This document shows positions 48,516-60,705 of a stretch of 64,000 nucleotides of DNA, in pieces; position 1 is the stretch's first letter, and every line of letters starts with the position of its first letter. The notes beneath the pieces were generated by a model. That model searched no databases. It worked only from the letters and a program-made list of their open reading frames with translations, and was not told the DNA's origin. Source of the stretch: Campylobacteraceae bacterium (GTDB taxonomy: Bacteria; Campylobacterota; Campylobacteria; Campylobacterales; Sulfurovaceae); assembly GCA_027065385.1 (NCBI GenBank), contig JAMOOP010000067.1:43869-107868 (forward strand), written 5' to 3'. The translations under genes were made by a program, and so were the position numbers.

Positions 48516-49781
48516 CTATTTATAAACCCTACCCTCATATATAATATAAGAGGGTGACATATTAACAGCATGATATATAGTTGTTCCATACTTTTTACTG
48601 TAGTATTGAAGTAAAATCTTCTGTTCAATAGGTTCAATAGATGGAACAAACCACCCATTATTAGAGATAAGTATCATATTTTTTGGCTTATCTTTATATA
48701 ACTTTTCTGAAGTACCCTCATAACAGATTGCATTTCTATACTTTACCCCATCTATAACATAATCTGTAACACTATTAGATGCTACATAATCGGGTGCACC
48801 ATCAAAAAATATATCATTTACTATTTTACCTAACCATTTAGGAAGAGGGTTTTGCTCTCCAAATGGAACAAGAACAGCTTTATTTGCTATTTGAAATTGA
48901 CCTTTTTTAAATATATAAGTTGAGTTTCTAGGAGTATCACCATCTAAATATAAACCACCTATTACAATAGTAATATCATTAGATAACCCCTCTAACAGCG
49001 TCATAAGCTCTGGATTAGTATTTAAAAAAAATGCAAATATAGACTCTGGAAATATAATTAATCTTTTTCTATTTGCTATAGCCTTTTCTATTTTTGTTAA
49101 AACTATATTTATATGTTTTGATTGTAGTTTTGAATTCCATTTATCCTCTACTGTTGTCATAGAGTTAGATAGTACAATAGAGTTTTTAGGTAAAGGAGTT
49201 CTATCTAAATAGCTATTAATAGGAAAAGATAGTATAACTAAAAATAGATAGAGTAGATTTTTTTTATAGATAGATAAAATATTGGCTAAAAGGACTATAG
49301 CAAATTGCCACTTTTCAATACCTAAATAGCTATTAGTAAATATAAGTTCAGGTTTAAACCAATCAAATTCTATTGGGTGAAAATATGAAAATAGCAGTAA
49401 AACTGTAGCTTTAAAAATTAAATTTAAAAAATATGAGTTATTAAACTTTGAAGATATAAACTCTGATATTTTTGAGAAAAATAAAAAAATTAAACCATAA
49501 CCAAAACCCACAAAAAGAACACCAAAAGGAGTAGCCCAAGCAAAACCATAATTTTTAAAACTCATACTAATCCACCAGAACCACAACACCCCAATAAAAA
49601 AACCACTCCAAAACCAAACTCTACTATCACTTTTAAGTAAAAAATAAATAGTAAGTAGCCCTAAAATAGTATTAACAAAAGGAATAACAACCCCAAACCA
49701 ATCCAAATAGATAGCACCTGAGCTTAAAAGTGCTATAAAAAAGCCTATCTTTATACTATTAATATCTATATATAAACGCAA
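48516..49781 (-). CDS. lnt: Apolipoprotein N-acyltransferase
   Basis: 421 residues, shorter than the E. coli enzyme (about 510) but usual for Campylobacterota. The N-terminal half is hydrophobic with several membrane segments. The C-terminal nitrilase-like domain has the Glu-Lys-Cys triad in LIIFPESIFAF (Glu), NKAVLVPFGE (Lys) and NAICYEGTSEK (Cys). It adds the third acyl chain to lipoproteins in the periplasmic leaflet, and so could serve the Wza-like lipoprotein. The start is TTG at 49781 with AGGA upstream. Confidence 0.92.
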   Translation of the reverse strand: MRLYIDINSIKIGFFIALLSSGAIYLDWFGVVIPFVNTILGLLTIYFLLKSDSRVWFWSGFFIGVLWFWWISMSFKNYGFAWATPFGVLFVGFGYGLIFLFFSKISEFISSKFNNSYFLNLIFKATVLLLFSYFHPIEFDWFKPELIFTNSYLGIEKWQFAIVLLANILSIYKKNLLYLFLVILSFPINSYLDRTPLPKNSIVLSNSMTTVEDKWNSKLQSKHINIVLTKIEKAIANRKRLIIFPESIFAFFLNTNPELMTLLEGLSNDITIVIGGLYLDGDTPRNSTYIFKKGQFQIANKAVLVPFGEQNPLPKWLGKIVNDIFFDGAPDYVASNSVTDYVIDGVKYRNAICYEGTSEKLYKDKPKNMILISNNGWFVPSIEPIEQKILLQYYSKKYGTTIYHAVNMSPSYIIYEGRVYK

Positions 49782-49892
49782 TAATTTTCCTAATTACATA
49801 TTTTTTAATAAAAGTATATATGATATTTTAAAATTTATGCTTATAAGAGTTTAAATAGTAAATGAAAAGTTAACTAGAAAATAAACTCTATT

Positions 49893-50156
49893 GTGTTATA
49901 TTTTAAAGAAATCTTAAACAAGAAGATTAAAATTTGGAAAAACTCAACAATAAAAGATGAAATATTAGCTAATTTTCCAAATATAGAAGATATATCAAAT
50001 GATATAAATAGAAAAATTATAGACGATAATAACTTTAAAGAGAAACTAATAGATTATATAGAGTATATTCAAGGAAAATATCTATCAGGAGAGATAACAC
50101 AAGATGAGTTTAGAGAAGCCATAGAAAATCCAGACCCCTCTTTGCCCTCTTTTTAA
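49893..50156 (+). CDS. Small acidic hypothetical protein
   Basis: 87 residues, highly charged and predicted helical (KIKIWKNSTIKDEILANFPN ... DYIEYIQGKYLSGEITQDEF), ending in PDPSLPSF. The start is GTG at 49893 without a clear Shine-Dalgarno. It faces carA head-to-head at the C-termini (overlap of 4 bp). No family recognised; coding is suggested only by length and amino-acid composition. Confidence 0.5.
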   Translation: MLYFKEILNKKIKIWKNSTIKDEILANFPNIEDISNDINRKIIDDNNFKEKLIDYIEYIQGKYLSGEITQDEFREAIENPDPSLPSF

Positions 50157-51271
50157 AGCATAGACCTAAACTCACCAAAAATATAAGCACTCTCATGAGG
50201 GCCGGGACTTGCTTCTGGGTGGTGTTGTACTGACATAGTAGGAGAATTTTTATATTTTAACCCCTCAATAGTATTATCAAATAGATTAGTGTGTGTTACT
50301 TTTGCTACCTCTGTAATGTTATCTGGAACATTATAGTTATGGTTTTGAGCAGTAATCTCTACCATACCATTAATTGCATTTTTAACAGGGTGGTTTCCTC
50401 CATGGTGTCCAAATTTTAGTTTATATGTATCGTATCCATGAGATATAGATAATAGTTGATGACCTAAGCAAATACCAAATAGTGGAATTTTTGCATCTAT
50501 TAATTTTTTTATCTTCTCTTGTTCATCTTTTAAAATTAGTGGGTCACCTGGTCCGTTGGATAAAAAAACTCCATCTATCTCTTTAGATTTAAATTTTTCT
50601 ATAATAGTTTTAGCTTCTATTGAGTTTGGAACAACCTCAACCTCCATTCCTGCATGAGTTAACTCATTTAAAATATTTCTTTTAACTCCAAAATCTAGGG
50701 CTATAATCTTTTTAGTGGTGTTTGGTTTATTATACTCAAACTTTTGTGCATTATATCTTCCACTACTGTGAATATAACTCTTTTTAGTACTAACCTCTTC
50801 TATATAGTTTATCTCTTCAATTCTAGGAGAGTTATCTAGTATATCTTTTAACTCATCTTTATTATGAATTTTAGTAGAAGCTACCATCATCATAGCCCCC
50901 TCTTCTCTTAACATTTTAGTTAAAAATCTAGTATCTATATTGGTAATTCCTAAAATATTATATCTTTTTAAAAGTTCATCTAAAGACTCTTGCGACCTAA
51001 AATTAGAGGGTCTTGCTTGATATGAACGAACTATAATACCTTTACAATAAGCTCCACCACTCTCCATATCTTGCTCATTACACCCAACATTTCCAATCTC
51101 TGGCATAGTAAAAGTTACAAACTGTCCTGCGTAACTTGGGTCTGTCACAATCTCTTGGTAACCTGTCATTGAGGTATTAAAAACAATCTCACCAACACTC
51201 GTACCCTCTGCTCCAAAACTTTTCGCCTCTAAAAATATACCATTTTCAAAATATAGTGAAATCTTACCCAT
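50153..51271 (-). CDS. carA: Carbamoyl-phosphate synthase small subunit
   Basis: 372 residues, full length. The N-terminal CPSase domain has GEIVFNTSMTGYQEIVTDPSYAGQ; the C-terminal class I glutaminase has the nucleophile in GICLGHQLLSISHG, with HHPEASPGPHES giving the His-Glu pair, and GVFLSNGPGDP. It supplies ammonia to CarB for carbamoyl phosphate (arginine and pyrimidines). It abuts the DUF507 gene (shared base at 51271), part of the conserved carA-DUF507-purA run of Campylobacterota. Confidence 0.96.
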   Translation of the reverse strand: MGKISLYFENGIFLEAKSFGAEGTSVGEIVFNTSMTGYQEIVTDPSYAGQFVTFTMPEIGNVGCNEQDMESGGAYCKGIIVRSYQARPSNFRSQESLDELLKRYNILGITNIDTRFLTKMLREEGAMMMVASTKIHNKDELKDILDNSPRIEEINYIEEVSTKKSYIHSSGRYNAQKFEYNKPNTTKKIIALDFGVKRNILNELTHAGMEVEVVPNSIEAKTIIEKFKSKEIDGVFLSNGPGDPLILKDEQEKIKKLIDAKIPLFGICLGHQLLSISHGYDTYKLKFGHHGGNHPVKNAINGMVEITAQNHNYNVPDNITEVAKVTHTNLFDNTIEGLKYKNSPTMSVQHHPEASPGPHESAYIFGEFRSML

Positions 51272-51822
51272 TACATCATTCCTCTTTTTCTTAACTCTTC
51301 CTCATAAAGTCTCTCATAAACCAATTCATACTCAATAGAACCTGGTATATACTCTTTTTTCATCTTTTTAATTTTTTCGTAAACTATTGTATCCATTGCA
51401 TCATAAGCATTAGCAAAAGCTTTAAAAGCTTTAAAGATAACATTTCTAACCTGATTATCATTTACATCATACTCTATAAGATAGTTCTCATATAACTCAT
51501 CTAAAATAGTGTGTGCTACTTCATTATAACGGTCATCATAATTCATAATAACTCCATACTCTGGAGCTAATCTTTTTTTAATCATAAAGAAGAGTTCTCT
51601 CTCTTTTACATGTTGAATTTCAATCTCATCTTCATTCTCTAAAAGCATCTCTTCCACTTTTGCATCAAGTTTTTTCTCTTTTTCAAGGTTTTTATCAATT
51701 ACCTCTTTACAAACTTTTACAACAGCATCTTTACCTTTTGGCATAGAGATAAACGGTGCATTGGCTAAATCTATACCTATTTTTGAAGCCACATAACCTG
51801 TCTGTTTTGATTTTAATCTCAC
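51271..51822 (-). CDS. DUF507 family protein
   Basis: 183 residues, GTG start at 51822. It starts RLKSKQTGYVASKIGIDLAN and ends YEEELRKRGMM; a long charged, helical middle is typical of DUF507, a family of unknown function found beside carA in Campylobacterota (for example the carA neighbour in Campylobacter jejuni). Translationally coupled to carA. Cytoplasmic. Confidence 0.85.
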   Translation of the reverse strand: MRLKSKQTGYVASKIGIDLANAPFISMPKGKDAVVKVCKEVIDKNLEKEKKLDAKVEEMLLENEDEIEIQHVKERELFFMIKKRLAPEYGVIMNYDDRYNEVAHTILDELYENYLIEYDVNDNQVRNVIFKAFKAFANAYDAMDTIVYEKIKKMKKEYIPGSIEYELVYERLYEEELRKRGMM

Positions 51823-51834
51823 TGCCTATCTCCT

Positions 51835-53944
<2,110 letters not shown>

Positions 53945-54043
53945 TATTTGGTCTCACTAATTTATTTTTTAAATTGCAAAATTCGTGGGATTATATCCAA
54001 ATTGTGATTAGGTGTGGTTGACTAGAGAAACTTGATATTTTTT

Positions 54044-54733
54044 CTACTCCTCTGGTACTAATTTCATAGTAAGAACAAAATTACGAACACTGTAATATAT
54101 GCCTAAATCTCTCCAAGGAAGTTTAGATACAGCATCTTCTAGTTCAGAAAAAGGCTCATTATTAATAAGTGCTTCTGTTACTTTTCTTCCATCTCCAACA
54201 TCTGTATATACTGTTCTAAACGCATATATATCCTCTTCTAATGGTAAAGCTTTAATAGCCTTTTCAATCTCATCATACATAAGATTAGTATCTTCAATAA
54301 CATCGTCCATTGGAACTTCTCCCCTATATCCGTAGTTACTAACTATTATCTGCCATCTACTACCATTAATATCCCAAATATCTGTACCAATTCCATTTTC
54401 AATATGTTTAGCATCCCCCCAAAATGCCATAATAAGAGTGTGTAGAAGATTTACTTCAAACTGCTCAAAGGTCTCTGCAATAGCCTCTTCTATAGTAGCA
54501 GAGTGAGCTACAAAAGACTCTACAAAGTGCTGTTTTGGCAAAATGATATGAATATCAAGTTGAACAACAACAGACTCTTCAAATCTCTCCATTTCAAAAG
54601 CTTGAACTGCAATACCAGGGTATTCTCCATTAACAAAATAGTAATCTTCTATCTTCTCTAACTTCATATCAAATTGACCTAGTATCTCTAGTAATTGTTC
54701 ACTCACATCTATACTATTAATTAATTTACTCAT
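54044..54733 (-). CDS. Conserved hypothetical protein, DUF6348-like
   Basis: 229 residues, acidic, no signal peptide or membrane segment. It has an alternating beta/alpha pattern (VVVQLDIHIILP, then ETFEQFEVNLLHTLIMAFWG and WQIIVSNYGYRG). The layout reminds me of DUF6348 proteins, but I cannot confirm this. ATG at 54733. It lies between hisZ and the CiaB-like gene and may be in its own unit (40-100 bp gaps on each side). Function unknown. Confidence 0.6.
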   Translation of the reverse strand: MSKLINSIDVSEQLLEILGQFDMKLEKIEDYYFVNGEYPGIAVQAFEMERFEESVVVQLDIHIILPKQHFVESFVAHSATIEEAIAETFEQFEVNLLHTLIMAFWGDAKHIENGIGTDIWDINGSRWQIIVSNYGYRGEVPMDDVIEDTNLMYDEIEKAIKALPLEEDIYAFRTVYTDVGDGRKVTEALINNEPFSELEDAVSKLPWRDLGIYYSVRNFVLTMKLVPEE

Positions 54734-54774
54734 TTTAAGCCTTGTTTTTTGCTCAAATTATACTTAAATAAGTG

Positions 54775-56607
54775 TTAAAAAGTATAAATTTGCTGACCAA
54801 TCTCTTTATATCTATTATAATAGTTTTCAACAAAATCTAAAATTCCTCTATTTTTTGGAAGATATACACCTTTGACTTTTTTTGTATATTTAGAGAGATA
54901 AAAATTTGCATCTATTTTATCTATATAACTTTGAGCTAAAGATTTATAAGCATTTTGATATATCCTTTTCATCTGATTATAAGAGCCATAGTTAACTTTT
55001 AACCCTTTATCACTATAGGAGATAACACCAGAACTAAATAGAATATCTAAATGGATTAACCCTTCACAATAATATGGTAAAACCTCGCCAACCTCTCGCC
55101 AAGCCATTAAACCTACAGCACGACTTACTAAATCATCTATTATCTCATTTTTTATACTATCTTTCTCATTTTCAAAAAATGCCATTAACCCACCAGTAGT
55201 AGCTTTAAACTCCTCTATATTTTTAAACTGTCCACTGCTATTCATAAGCATCTCCGTATCTTCATCTATCCATAAAATATGTCCAAACTCATGACCAATA
55301 GTTGTAATATCGTATATCTCTTGCCAAAGAGTAGGATCTTTTTCAATTAAATCTCTCTGTTTTTGTATAAAATCTAATCCAAAGGTCTCAACACTAAGTT
55401 GCATAATAGGTTTAGCTCTTTTACTCTCCATTACAAAATCGGCATAAGCAAAAATCTTTTTACCAAACTCTTTTGAAACCTGCTCATCATTTGGTACAAC
55501 TTGTGCTGAAAAGAGTCCATTAAACTCTGCACCATAATATAACATCGGTTTACCGATATAGAGTTGTGTATTATCAACCTCTAAAAGATTTTTAGAGATG
55601 GTATGCTCTACATCTCCACTTAAATTACTAGCTAAATTTTGGGCAAAACTCTTTATATTTTCCCTTGTTGTTGATGAGGTGTTAAGTTTTGGATTTACAA
55701 CTCTTAAATCCCACTCTAAAGCCACAGCTTTTCTAAAATGGTCTTCATAATACTCTAAAGGGTGTCCAATTTGAAGAGGAGTTTTTATTTTCATCCATGC
55801 TCTATCTACATTTGCCCAATATCCAATTAACTTTTTAGGCTCTGTTGCAGAGAAAGCCTTTTTAAGAGTTACAAAATACTCTATCCAAGCCTCTTTTTGG
55901 TCAAATACCTCATCTTTCTCTAAACTTAAATTCTCTATACAATCTTCAATTACAGATACTACCTCTCCCACCTCTTTAGGGAAAGCATTACTATAAGCTA
56001 CACTTCTATATCTCTTATCTTTACCCTTTTCTAAAACAGAGTAACATCTATCTCCTACACTTCCATTAGGGTCAAGGTCTAATAGCCCCTCATCTTGAAG
56101 CATTTTTAAAATAGCCTTTTCATCTCCTTTAAACTCTCTTAAAAGTTTACGATTTACACCATTTATTATCTTCTCTGTCCAAGCAGATTGCCAATGACTC
56201 ATAACATCTCCAATATTATGAACACCCTCAATAAGTACTTGATAGAAAGGTGTTAATAAATCTTCAACCTCTATCCAAGCTATAAAATATTCATGTCTTA
56301 AAAGGTGCATATCTTTAACAAACTGATAAGCCCTCTCTTTTCTATCAATTATCTCTTTTTGGGTAAGCCCCTCTTTTTGCAATACCTGTTCAAGGGCATC
56401 TTCTCTTAAATTAACAATCCTAGTTAAAGATGCCATAACAGTATCACTATTATAAGGAAGCTCTAGGTGTTCTAAAAACTCTTCTACTACAGCCTTAGCT
56501 TTGTCATGTTCTCCCTCTAAAAGTTTATAATAATCATTAAGTTCTTTTTGTCTCTCTTGAAGTTCATCATATATTTTTTGCAAATCCTGCATAAATTTCT
56601 GTTTCAC
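54775..56607 (-). CDS. ciaB: CiaB-family protein with HExxH metallopeptidase motif
   Basis: 610 residues from the GTG at 56607; another GTG at 56616 sits too close to the AAAGG site. It resembles the protein annotated as invasion antigen CiaB in Campylobacterota, of the same length. A helical N-terminal half is followed by TTIGHEFGHILWIDEDTEML: HEFGH is an HExxH zinc-ligand motif with a downstream FKATTGGLMAFFE, which could give the third ligand. CiaB is also present in non-pathogenic, free-living members, so a housekeeping peptidase role is as likely as invasion. No signal peptide. Confidence 0.72.
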   Translation of the reverse strand: MKQKFMQDLQKIYDELQERQKELNDYYKLLEGEHDKAKAVVEEFLEHLELPYNSDTVMASLTRIVNLREDALEQVLQKEGLTQKEIIDRKERAYQFVKDMHLLRHEYFIAWIEVEDLLTPFYQVLIEGVHNIGDVMSHWQSAWTEKIINGVNRKLLREFKGDEKAILKMLQDEGLLDLDPNGSVGDRCYSVLEKGKDKRYRSVAYSNAFPKEVGEVVSVIEDCIENLSLEKDEVFDQKEAWIEYFVTLKKAFSATEPKKLIGYWANVDRAWMKIKTPLQIGHPLEYYEDHFRKAVALEWDLRVVNPKLNTSSTTRENIKSFAQNLASNLSGDVEHTISKNLLEVDNTQLYIGKPMLYYGAEFNGLFSAQVVPNDEQVSKEFGKKIFAYADFVMESKRAKPIMQLSVETFGLDFIQKQRDLIEKDPTLWQEIYDITTIGHEFGHILWIDEDTEMLMNSSGQFKNIEEFKATTGGLMAFFENEKDSIKNEIIDDLVSRAVGLMAWREVGEVLPYYCEGLIHLDILFSSGVISYSDKGLKVNYGSYNQMKRIYQNAYKSLAQSYIDKIDANFYLSKYTKKVKGVYLPKNRGILDFVENYYNRYKEIGQQIYTF

Positions 56608-56616
56608 TTTTACCAC

Positions 56617-56832
56617 CTTTATATAGAATTAATACAAATGTTATATGATTTTTCTTTAGTATTTGGTTACTTTTTGACTCATTTTTAAAAAAAGTTCTTA
56701 TTTTAAACACCCCATATTATATTATATTTTTATACCTAAATGTAAAAAAAATATGGTTATTTTATATTTTTTTTTATTGAAAAATCTTAAACTTTTTTTA
56801 AAAATATATTATAACTAAACTGCTCTAAAAGA
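56617..56832. other. Intergenic region with long A/T runs
   Basis: 216 bp between the CiaB-like gene and rdgB. It holds several A or T runs of 7-9 bases and no convincing RNA gene or small ORF. It must contain the promoter of the CiaB-like gene (minus strand), but no clear -35/-10 pair stands out. Confidence 0.4.
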
Positions 56833-57444
56833 CTATATTTTGGGGCTTTTATCACCTTTTTTCTTTAACATCTCAATAAGAGGTTTAGCCAATTTTAAAG
56901 CTTTATAACGGTGAGAAATTCTCTTTTTAATACTATTATCCAACTCACCCAATGTCTCTTTATATCCTAGGGGAATAAAAATTGGGTCATATCCAAATCC
57001 ATTTTCTCCTTTTGGTTTAATAATTACATCTCCATACATCCAACCATGAACTGAATACTCTCCATATCTACTAACAATAGCAATAGATGCTGTATAGTAT
57101 GCTAGAGTCTTTTCTACACCTTTAGCTTTAATATTCTCTATTAGTTTAAAAAGGTTATCTTTATCAGTTGCATTAACTCCTGCATATCTAGCTGAATAGA
57201 TATTAGGCTCACCTCCTAAAAGTGGTACTGATATTCCACTATCATCTGATATTACAATATAATCTTCCCCTAACTTATTATAAATAGTTCTAGCTTTTAT
57301 AAGAGCATTCTCTTTAAAACTATTGCCATCTTCTACTATCTCTATATCTCCTAAGAGTTGAAAGAATGGTATAACCTCATCTCTACACATCTTATTAAAC
57401 TCTCTTAATTTTCCCTTGTTTCCTGTAGCTAGTACTATTTTCAT
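56833..57444 (-). CDS. rdgB: Non-canonical purine NTP pyrophosphatase (RdgB/HAM1)
   Basis: 203 residues. It removes ITP, dITP and XTP from the nucleotide pool. The N-terminal [14 protein letters not shown], the metal-binding [17 protein letters not shown] and the C-terminal [10 protein letters not shown] and [14 protein letters not shown] are diagnostic. ATG at 57444. Divergent from the MFS gene with a 70-bp shared upstream region. Confidence 0.95.
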   Translation of the reverse strand: MKIVLATGNKGKLREFNKMCRDEVIPFFQLLGDIEIVEDGNSFKENALIKARTIYNKLGEDYIVISDDSGISVPLLGGEPNIYSARYAGVNATDKDNLFKLIENIKAKGVEKTLAYYTASIAIVSRYGEYSVHGWMYGDVIIKPKGENGFGYDPIFIPLGYKETLGELDNSIKKRISHRYKALKLAKPLIEMLKKKGDKSPKI

Positions 57445-57476
57445 ATTTGATTAACCTTGTATTTATTTTTTAGGAA

Positions 57477-57502
57477 TATAATAGGAGAAATTTTATCCTA
57501 TT
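57477..57502 (+). promoter_or_regulatory. -10 box and overlapping inverted repeat before the MFS gene
   Basis: TATAAT (57477-57482) is overlapped by AATAGGA (57480-57486), which pairs with TCCTATT (57496-57502) as a perfect 7-bp inverted repeat. The right arm touches the GGAG ribosome binding site (57503-57506). It could be a repressor operator at the transcription start or an RNA hairpin limiting translation. Confidence 0.45.
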
Positions 57503-57514
57503 GGAGATTTGTAT

Positions 57515-58846
57515 ATGTTTAAACAGATAATGCCTTTAAGCCTTATTGTGGCTTTACGATTTTTTGGGCTTTTTATAGTCTTACCTGTTCTATCTATCTA
57601 TGCGTTAGATATGGAAGGTGCTACACCATTTTTAGCAGGTCTTGTAGTTGGTGGATATGCTTTAACACAAGCTATTTTTCAAGTTCCATTTGGACTTATG
57701 AGTGATAAGATAGGTAGAAAAAAAACTCTTCTTTTTGGACTTCTTATTTTTATTGCAGGTTCTATTATATCAGCACTTAGTGATAGTATCTATATACTTT
57801 TAATTGGTAGATTTCTGCAAGGGGCTGGTGCTATCGGTTCTGTTGTATCTGCAATGATAGCCGACCTTGTAAAAGAGGAGCAAAGAGCTCATGCTATGGC
57901 TATTATGGGTGGGACTATTGCTTTAAGCTTTGCAGTGGCAATGATAGTAGCACCTATTGTTGGTGGACATTGGGGGATAGATAAGCTATTTTGGCTAACT
58001 GCAATATTATCTATAATGGCTATAGGAATTCTATTTACAGCAGTTCCTCAACCTCCAAAGATTATCCACTCTTATGCTGAAGATGAGTCACAGATGTTAG
58101 ATGTATTTAAAGATAAATCATTAACTAGAATGTATATTACTTTTCTATTTCACTCATCTATTATGACAATGGCATTTTTTATTATTCCTTTAGTTATGAC
58201 TCAATCTATAACAGATGGTGGTTTTGGTTGGGCAAAGAGTGAACTTTGGAAAGTCTATCTTCCTGCTATGGTATTTGGTTTAATTGCTATGGGACCTTCT
58301 GCTGTATTTGGTGAAAAGTATGGAAAGGGTAGAGAGATATTTATGATTTCAGTAGCTACCATATTTTTTGGATTTATTGCAATGGGATTTGCCTCTGTTC
58401 CATGGGTATTTATAGTTGGTGTTGTGCTATTTTTTATAGGTTTTAATATGTTTGAACCACTTTTACAAAGTTTTGTAAGTAAATTTGCAAAGGTTCATCA
58501 AAAAGGTGCAGCATTAGGAGTTGCTAATACTTTTGCTTATATTGGTATCTTTTTAGGTGGATTATTAGCAGGATATATTATGAACCACTATAATAGAGAG
58601 ACTTTAGCTACTGTAGTAGCCATTCTTTCCATAGCTTGGTTTATATGGGTTGCTACAATGCCAAATCCTAATAATCGTGGAAATGTATATCTTCCTCTTG
58701 ATATATATGATAGAGAAAAAGTATCAGCCTTAACAGCTCATAAAGCTATTGTTGAGAGTTATGTAAATGAGACAGAAAATATTGCAGTTGTAAAATATGA
58801 AAAGGATATAATAGATGAAGATGAGGTTAGAGGGTTATTGAGTTAA
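57515..58846 (+). CDS. MFS transporter (DHA1 type)
   Basis: 443 residues, about 12 membrane segments. The ATG at 57515 is 8 nt from GGAG; a TTG at 57509 is too close. MFS motif A is GLMSDKIGRKKTLL between helices 2 and 3, and motif C-like GGTIALSFAVAMIVAPIVGG lies in helix 5, which points to a proton-driven drug or metabolite exporter (YajR-like tail possible: the C-terminus has about 60 soluble residues). Substrate unknown. Convergent with glnK. Confidence 0.88.
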   Translation: MFKQIMPLSLIVALRFFGLFIVLPVLSIYALDMEGATPFLAGLVVGGYALTQAIFQVPFGLMSDKIGRKKTLLFGLLIFIAGSIISALSDSIYILLIGRFLQGAGAIGSVVSAMIADLVKEEQRAHAMAIMGGTIALSFAVAMIVAPIVGGHWGIDKLFWLTAILSIMAIGILFTAVPQPPKIIHSYAEDESQMLDVFKDKSLTRMYITFLFHSSIMTMAFFIIPLVMTQSITDGGFGWAKSELWKVYLPAMVFGLIAMGPSAVFGEKYGKGREIFMISVATIFFGFIAMGFASVPWVFIVGVVLFFIGFNMFEPLLQSFVSKFAKVHQKGAALGVANTFAYIGIFLGGLLAGYIMNHYNRETLATVVAILSIAWFIWVATMPNPNNRGNVYLPLDIYDREKVSALTAHKAIVESYVNETENIAVVKYEKDIIDEDEVRGLLS

Positions 58847-58958
58847 AATTACCCAATAATTGTGACTTCTTTATTAAAAAAGAGATAGAATATAAACTAT
58901 TACTTACCAAAATATAGCGTAAAGAGTTAGAAGATATAAGTATTTGGAATTAAAATAG

Positions 58959-58982
58959 AGCATAAGATTAAAATCTTATGCT
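58959..58982 (-). terminator. Hairpin terminator after glnK
   Basis: AGCATAAGAT and ATCTTATGCT form a perfect 10-bp stem with a TAAA-type 4-nt loop, 9 bp past the glnK stop. On the minus strand a weak T-rich tract follows, as expected for intrinsic termination. Between convergent glnK and the MFS gene it may serve both strands. Confidence 0.7.
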
Positions 58983-58990
58983 AGAATAAC

Positions 58991-59347
<357 letters not shown>

Positions 59348-59351
59348 TTAA

Positions 59352-60539
59352 TTATATAGTTCTCTTAAACTCTGGATATGCTTCCATACCACACTCAATA
59401 GAGTCAATACCTTCAAGTTGCTCTTCATCATCGGCTCTTAATTGGAATATTTTATTAATAGTAAAAATTACAATCCATGAGATAGGAAATACTATAATTC
59501 CAACTATAATTATACCTTTTAGTTGTGTTAAAATGCTTATATTTGAAGTAAAAATTCCAACTGCTAAAGTTCCCCAAATACCATTAACCAAGTGAACAGA
59601 TAAAGCACCAACGGGGTCATCTAATTTAAGTTTATCAAATATTGGAACAGCCCAAACAACTAAAGTACCACCAATAAATCCAATAATTAAAGGAATATAT
59701 ATACCATATAAATCAGGTCCTGCTGTAATTGCTACAAGTCCACCTAAAGCTCCATTTAGTATCATTGTAACATCAAATTTTCTATATCTATAATATGTTA
59801 AAATCCAACCTGCAACTGCTCCCGCTAATCCTGCTGTATTTGTATTCATAATTGTTAAAGCCACTGTATCAGCGTTTTCTTTTGAAGATATTGCTCCAAC
59901 ACTTCCACCATTAAATCCAAACCAACCAATCCAAAGTAAAAAAGCACCAAGTGTTACTAATGGGATATTTGAAGCAGGAATAACTTTAATACCTCCATTT
60001 TTCTTATATCTTCCACGACGAGGTCCCATAATAAGAATTGCTGCTAATAATGCCCAACCACCTGTTGAGTGAATAACAGTTGAACCTGCTAAATCGTGCA
60101 TTGCTGAAATATCAAACATAGTTCCTGATAAAAAATTTACTCCCCAAGTAATATTTACAATAGTTGGATAGATAAAAGTTCCAACAGCTACAGTAAATAG
60201 AGCTAAAGGTAAAATTCTTGACCTTTCACTAACTCCTCCACTCATAATATTAACTACTTTTCCTACAAATGCCATTTGAAAAAGGAAAAAAGCGTATTCA
60301 CTCATACTCTTTCCATACTCTCCACCCCATGCACCAAATGCGTAGTTATATCCTATAAGTAGAAATGATAAAGAGGCTAAAGCATAAATCATTACATTAA
60401 CTGTTAAAACAGCAGTAACATTTTTTGTTCTAACAAGTCCAGCTTCTAACATAGCAAAACCTGGAACCATAAATATAATAAGTGTCATTGCAAAAATAGC
60501 AAAAAAGGTGTCGATAATATACGACGGGTTGTCTAACAT
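59352..60539 (-). CDS. amtB: Ammonium transporter
   Basis: 395 residues with 11 membrane helices. The twin-histidine pore residues are in AGSTVIHSTGGWALLAA and ALSVHLVNGIWGTLAVG; the Amt signature FGFNGGSVGAIS lies between. It starts LDNPSYIIDTFFAIFAMTLII, without the cleaved signal peptide of E. coli AmtB. ATG at 60539 with a good AGGAG. First gene of the pair with glnK, which regulates it by direct binding. Confidence 0.96.
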   Translation of the reverse strand: MLDNPSYIIDTFFAIFAMTLIIFMVPGFAMLEAGLVRTKNVTAVLTVNVMIYALASLSFLLIGYNYAFGAWGGEYGKSMSEYAFFLFQMAFVGKVVNIMSGGVSERSRILPLALFTVAVGTFIYPTIVNITWGVNFLSGTMFDISAMHDLAGSTVIHSTGGWALLAAILIMGPRRGRYKKNGGIKVIPASNIPLVTLGAFLLWIGWFGFNGGSVGAISSKENADTVALTIMNTNTAGLAGAVAGWILTYYRYRKFDVTMILNGALGGLVAITAGPDLYGIYIPLIIGFIGGTLVVWAVPIFDKLKLDDPVGALSVHLVNGIWGTLAVGIFTSNISILTQLKGIIIVGIIVFPISWIVIFTINKIFQLRADDEEQLEGIDSIECGMEAYPEFKRTI

Positions 60540-60667
60540 GATTTTCTCCTAGTGTGATAATTTTAGTGATTGATTTTAACTAAAATATATTAAATAAATT
60601 AATGGAGATAAGATAAAGTTATGATTAAAAGATAGACAGTTTTATTAAAGAGTAAATTTTATTGTAT

Positions 60668-60696
60668 AAAAAAAGAGCAATTAAGAGTTGCTCTTT
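60668..60696 (-). terminator. Rho-independent terminator of the superoxide reductase gene
   Basis: On the minus strand AAAGAGCAA (60696-60688), a 7-nt loop and TTGCTCTTT (60680-60672) form a perfect 9-bp stem, followed by further U residues. It lies 10 bp past the stop codon: a textbook intrinsic terminator. Confidence 0.85.
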
Positions 60697-60705
60697 GTAG
60701 TTATA

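Noticed and set aside
54775..56607. Treating the CiaB-like protein as proof of a pathogen.
   Set aside because: CiaB homologues occur in free-living Campylobacterota, and the rest of the window has no virulence genes.
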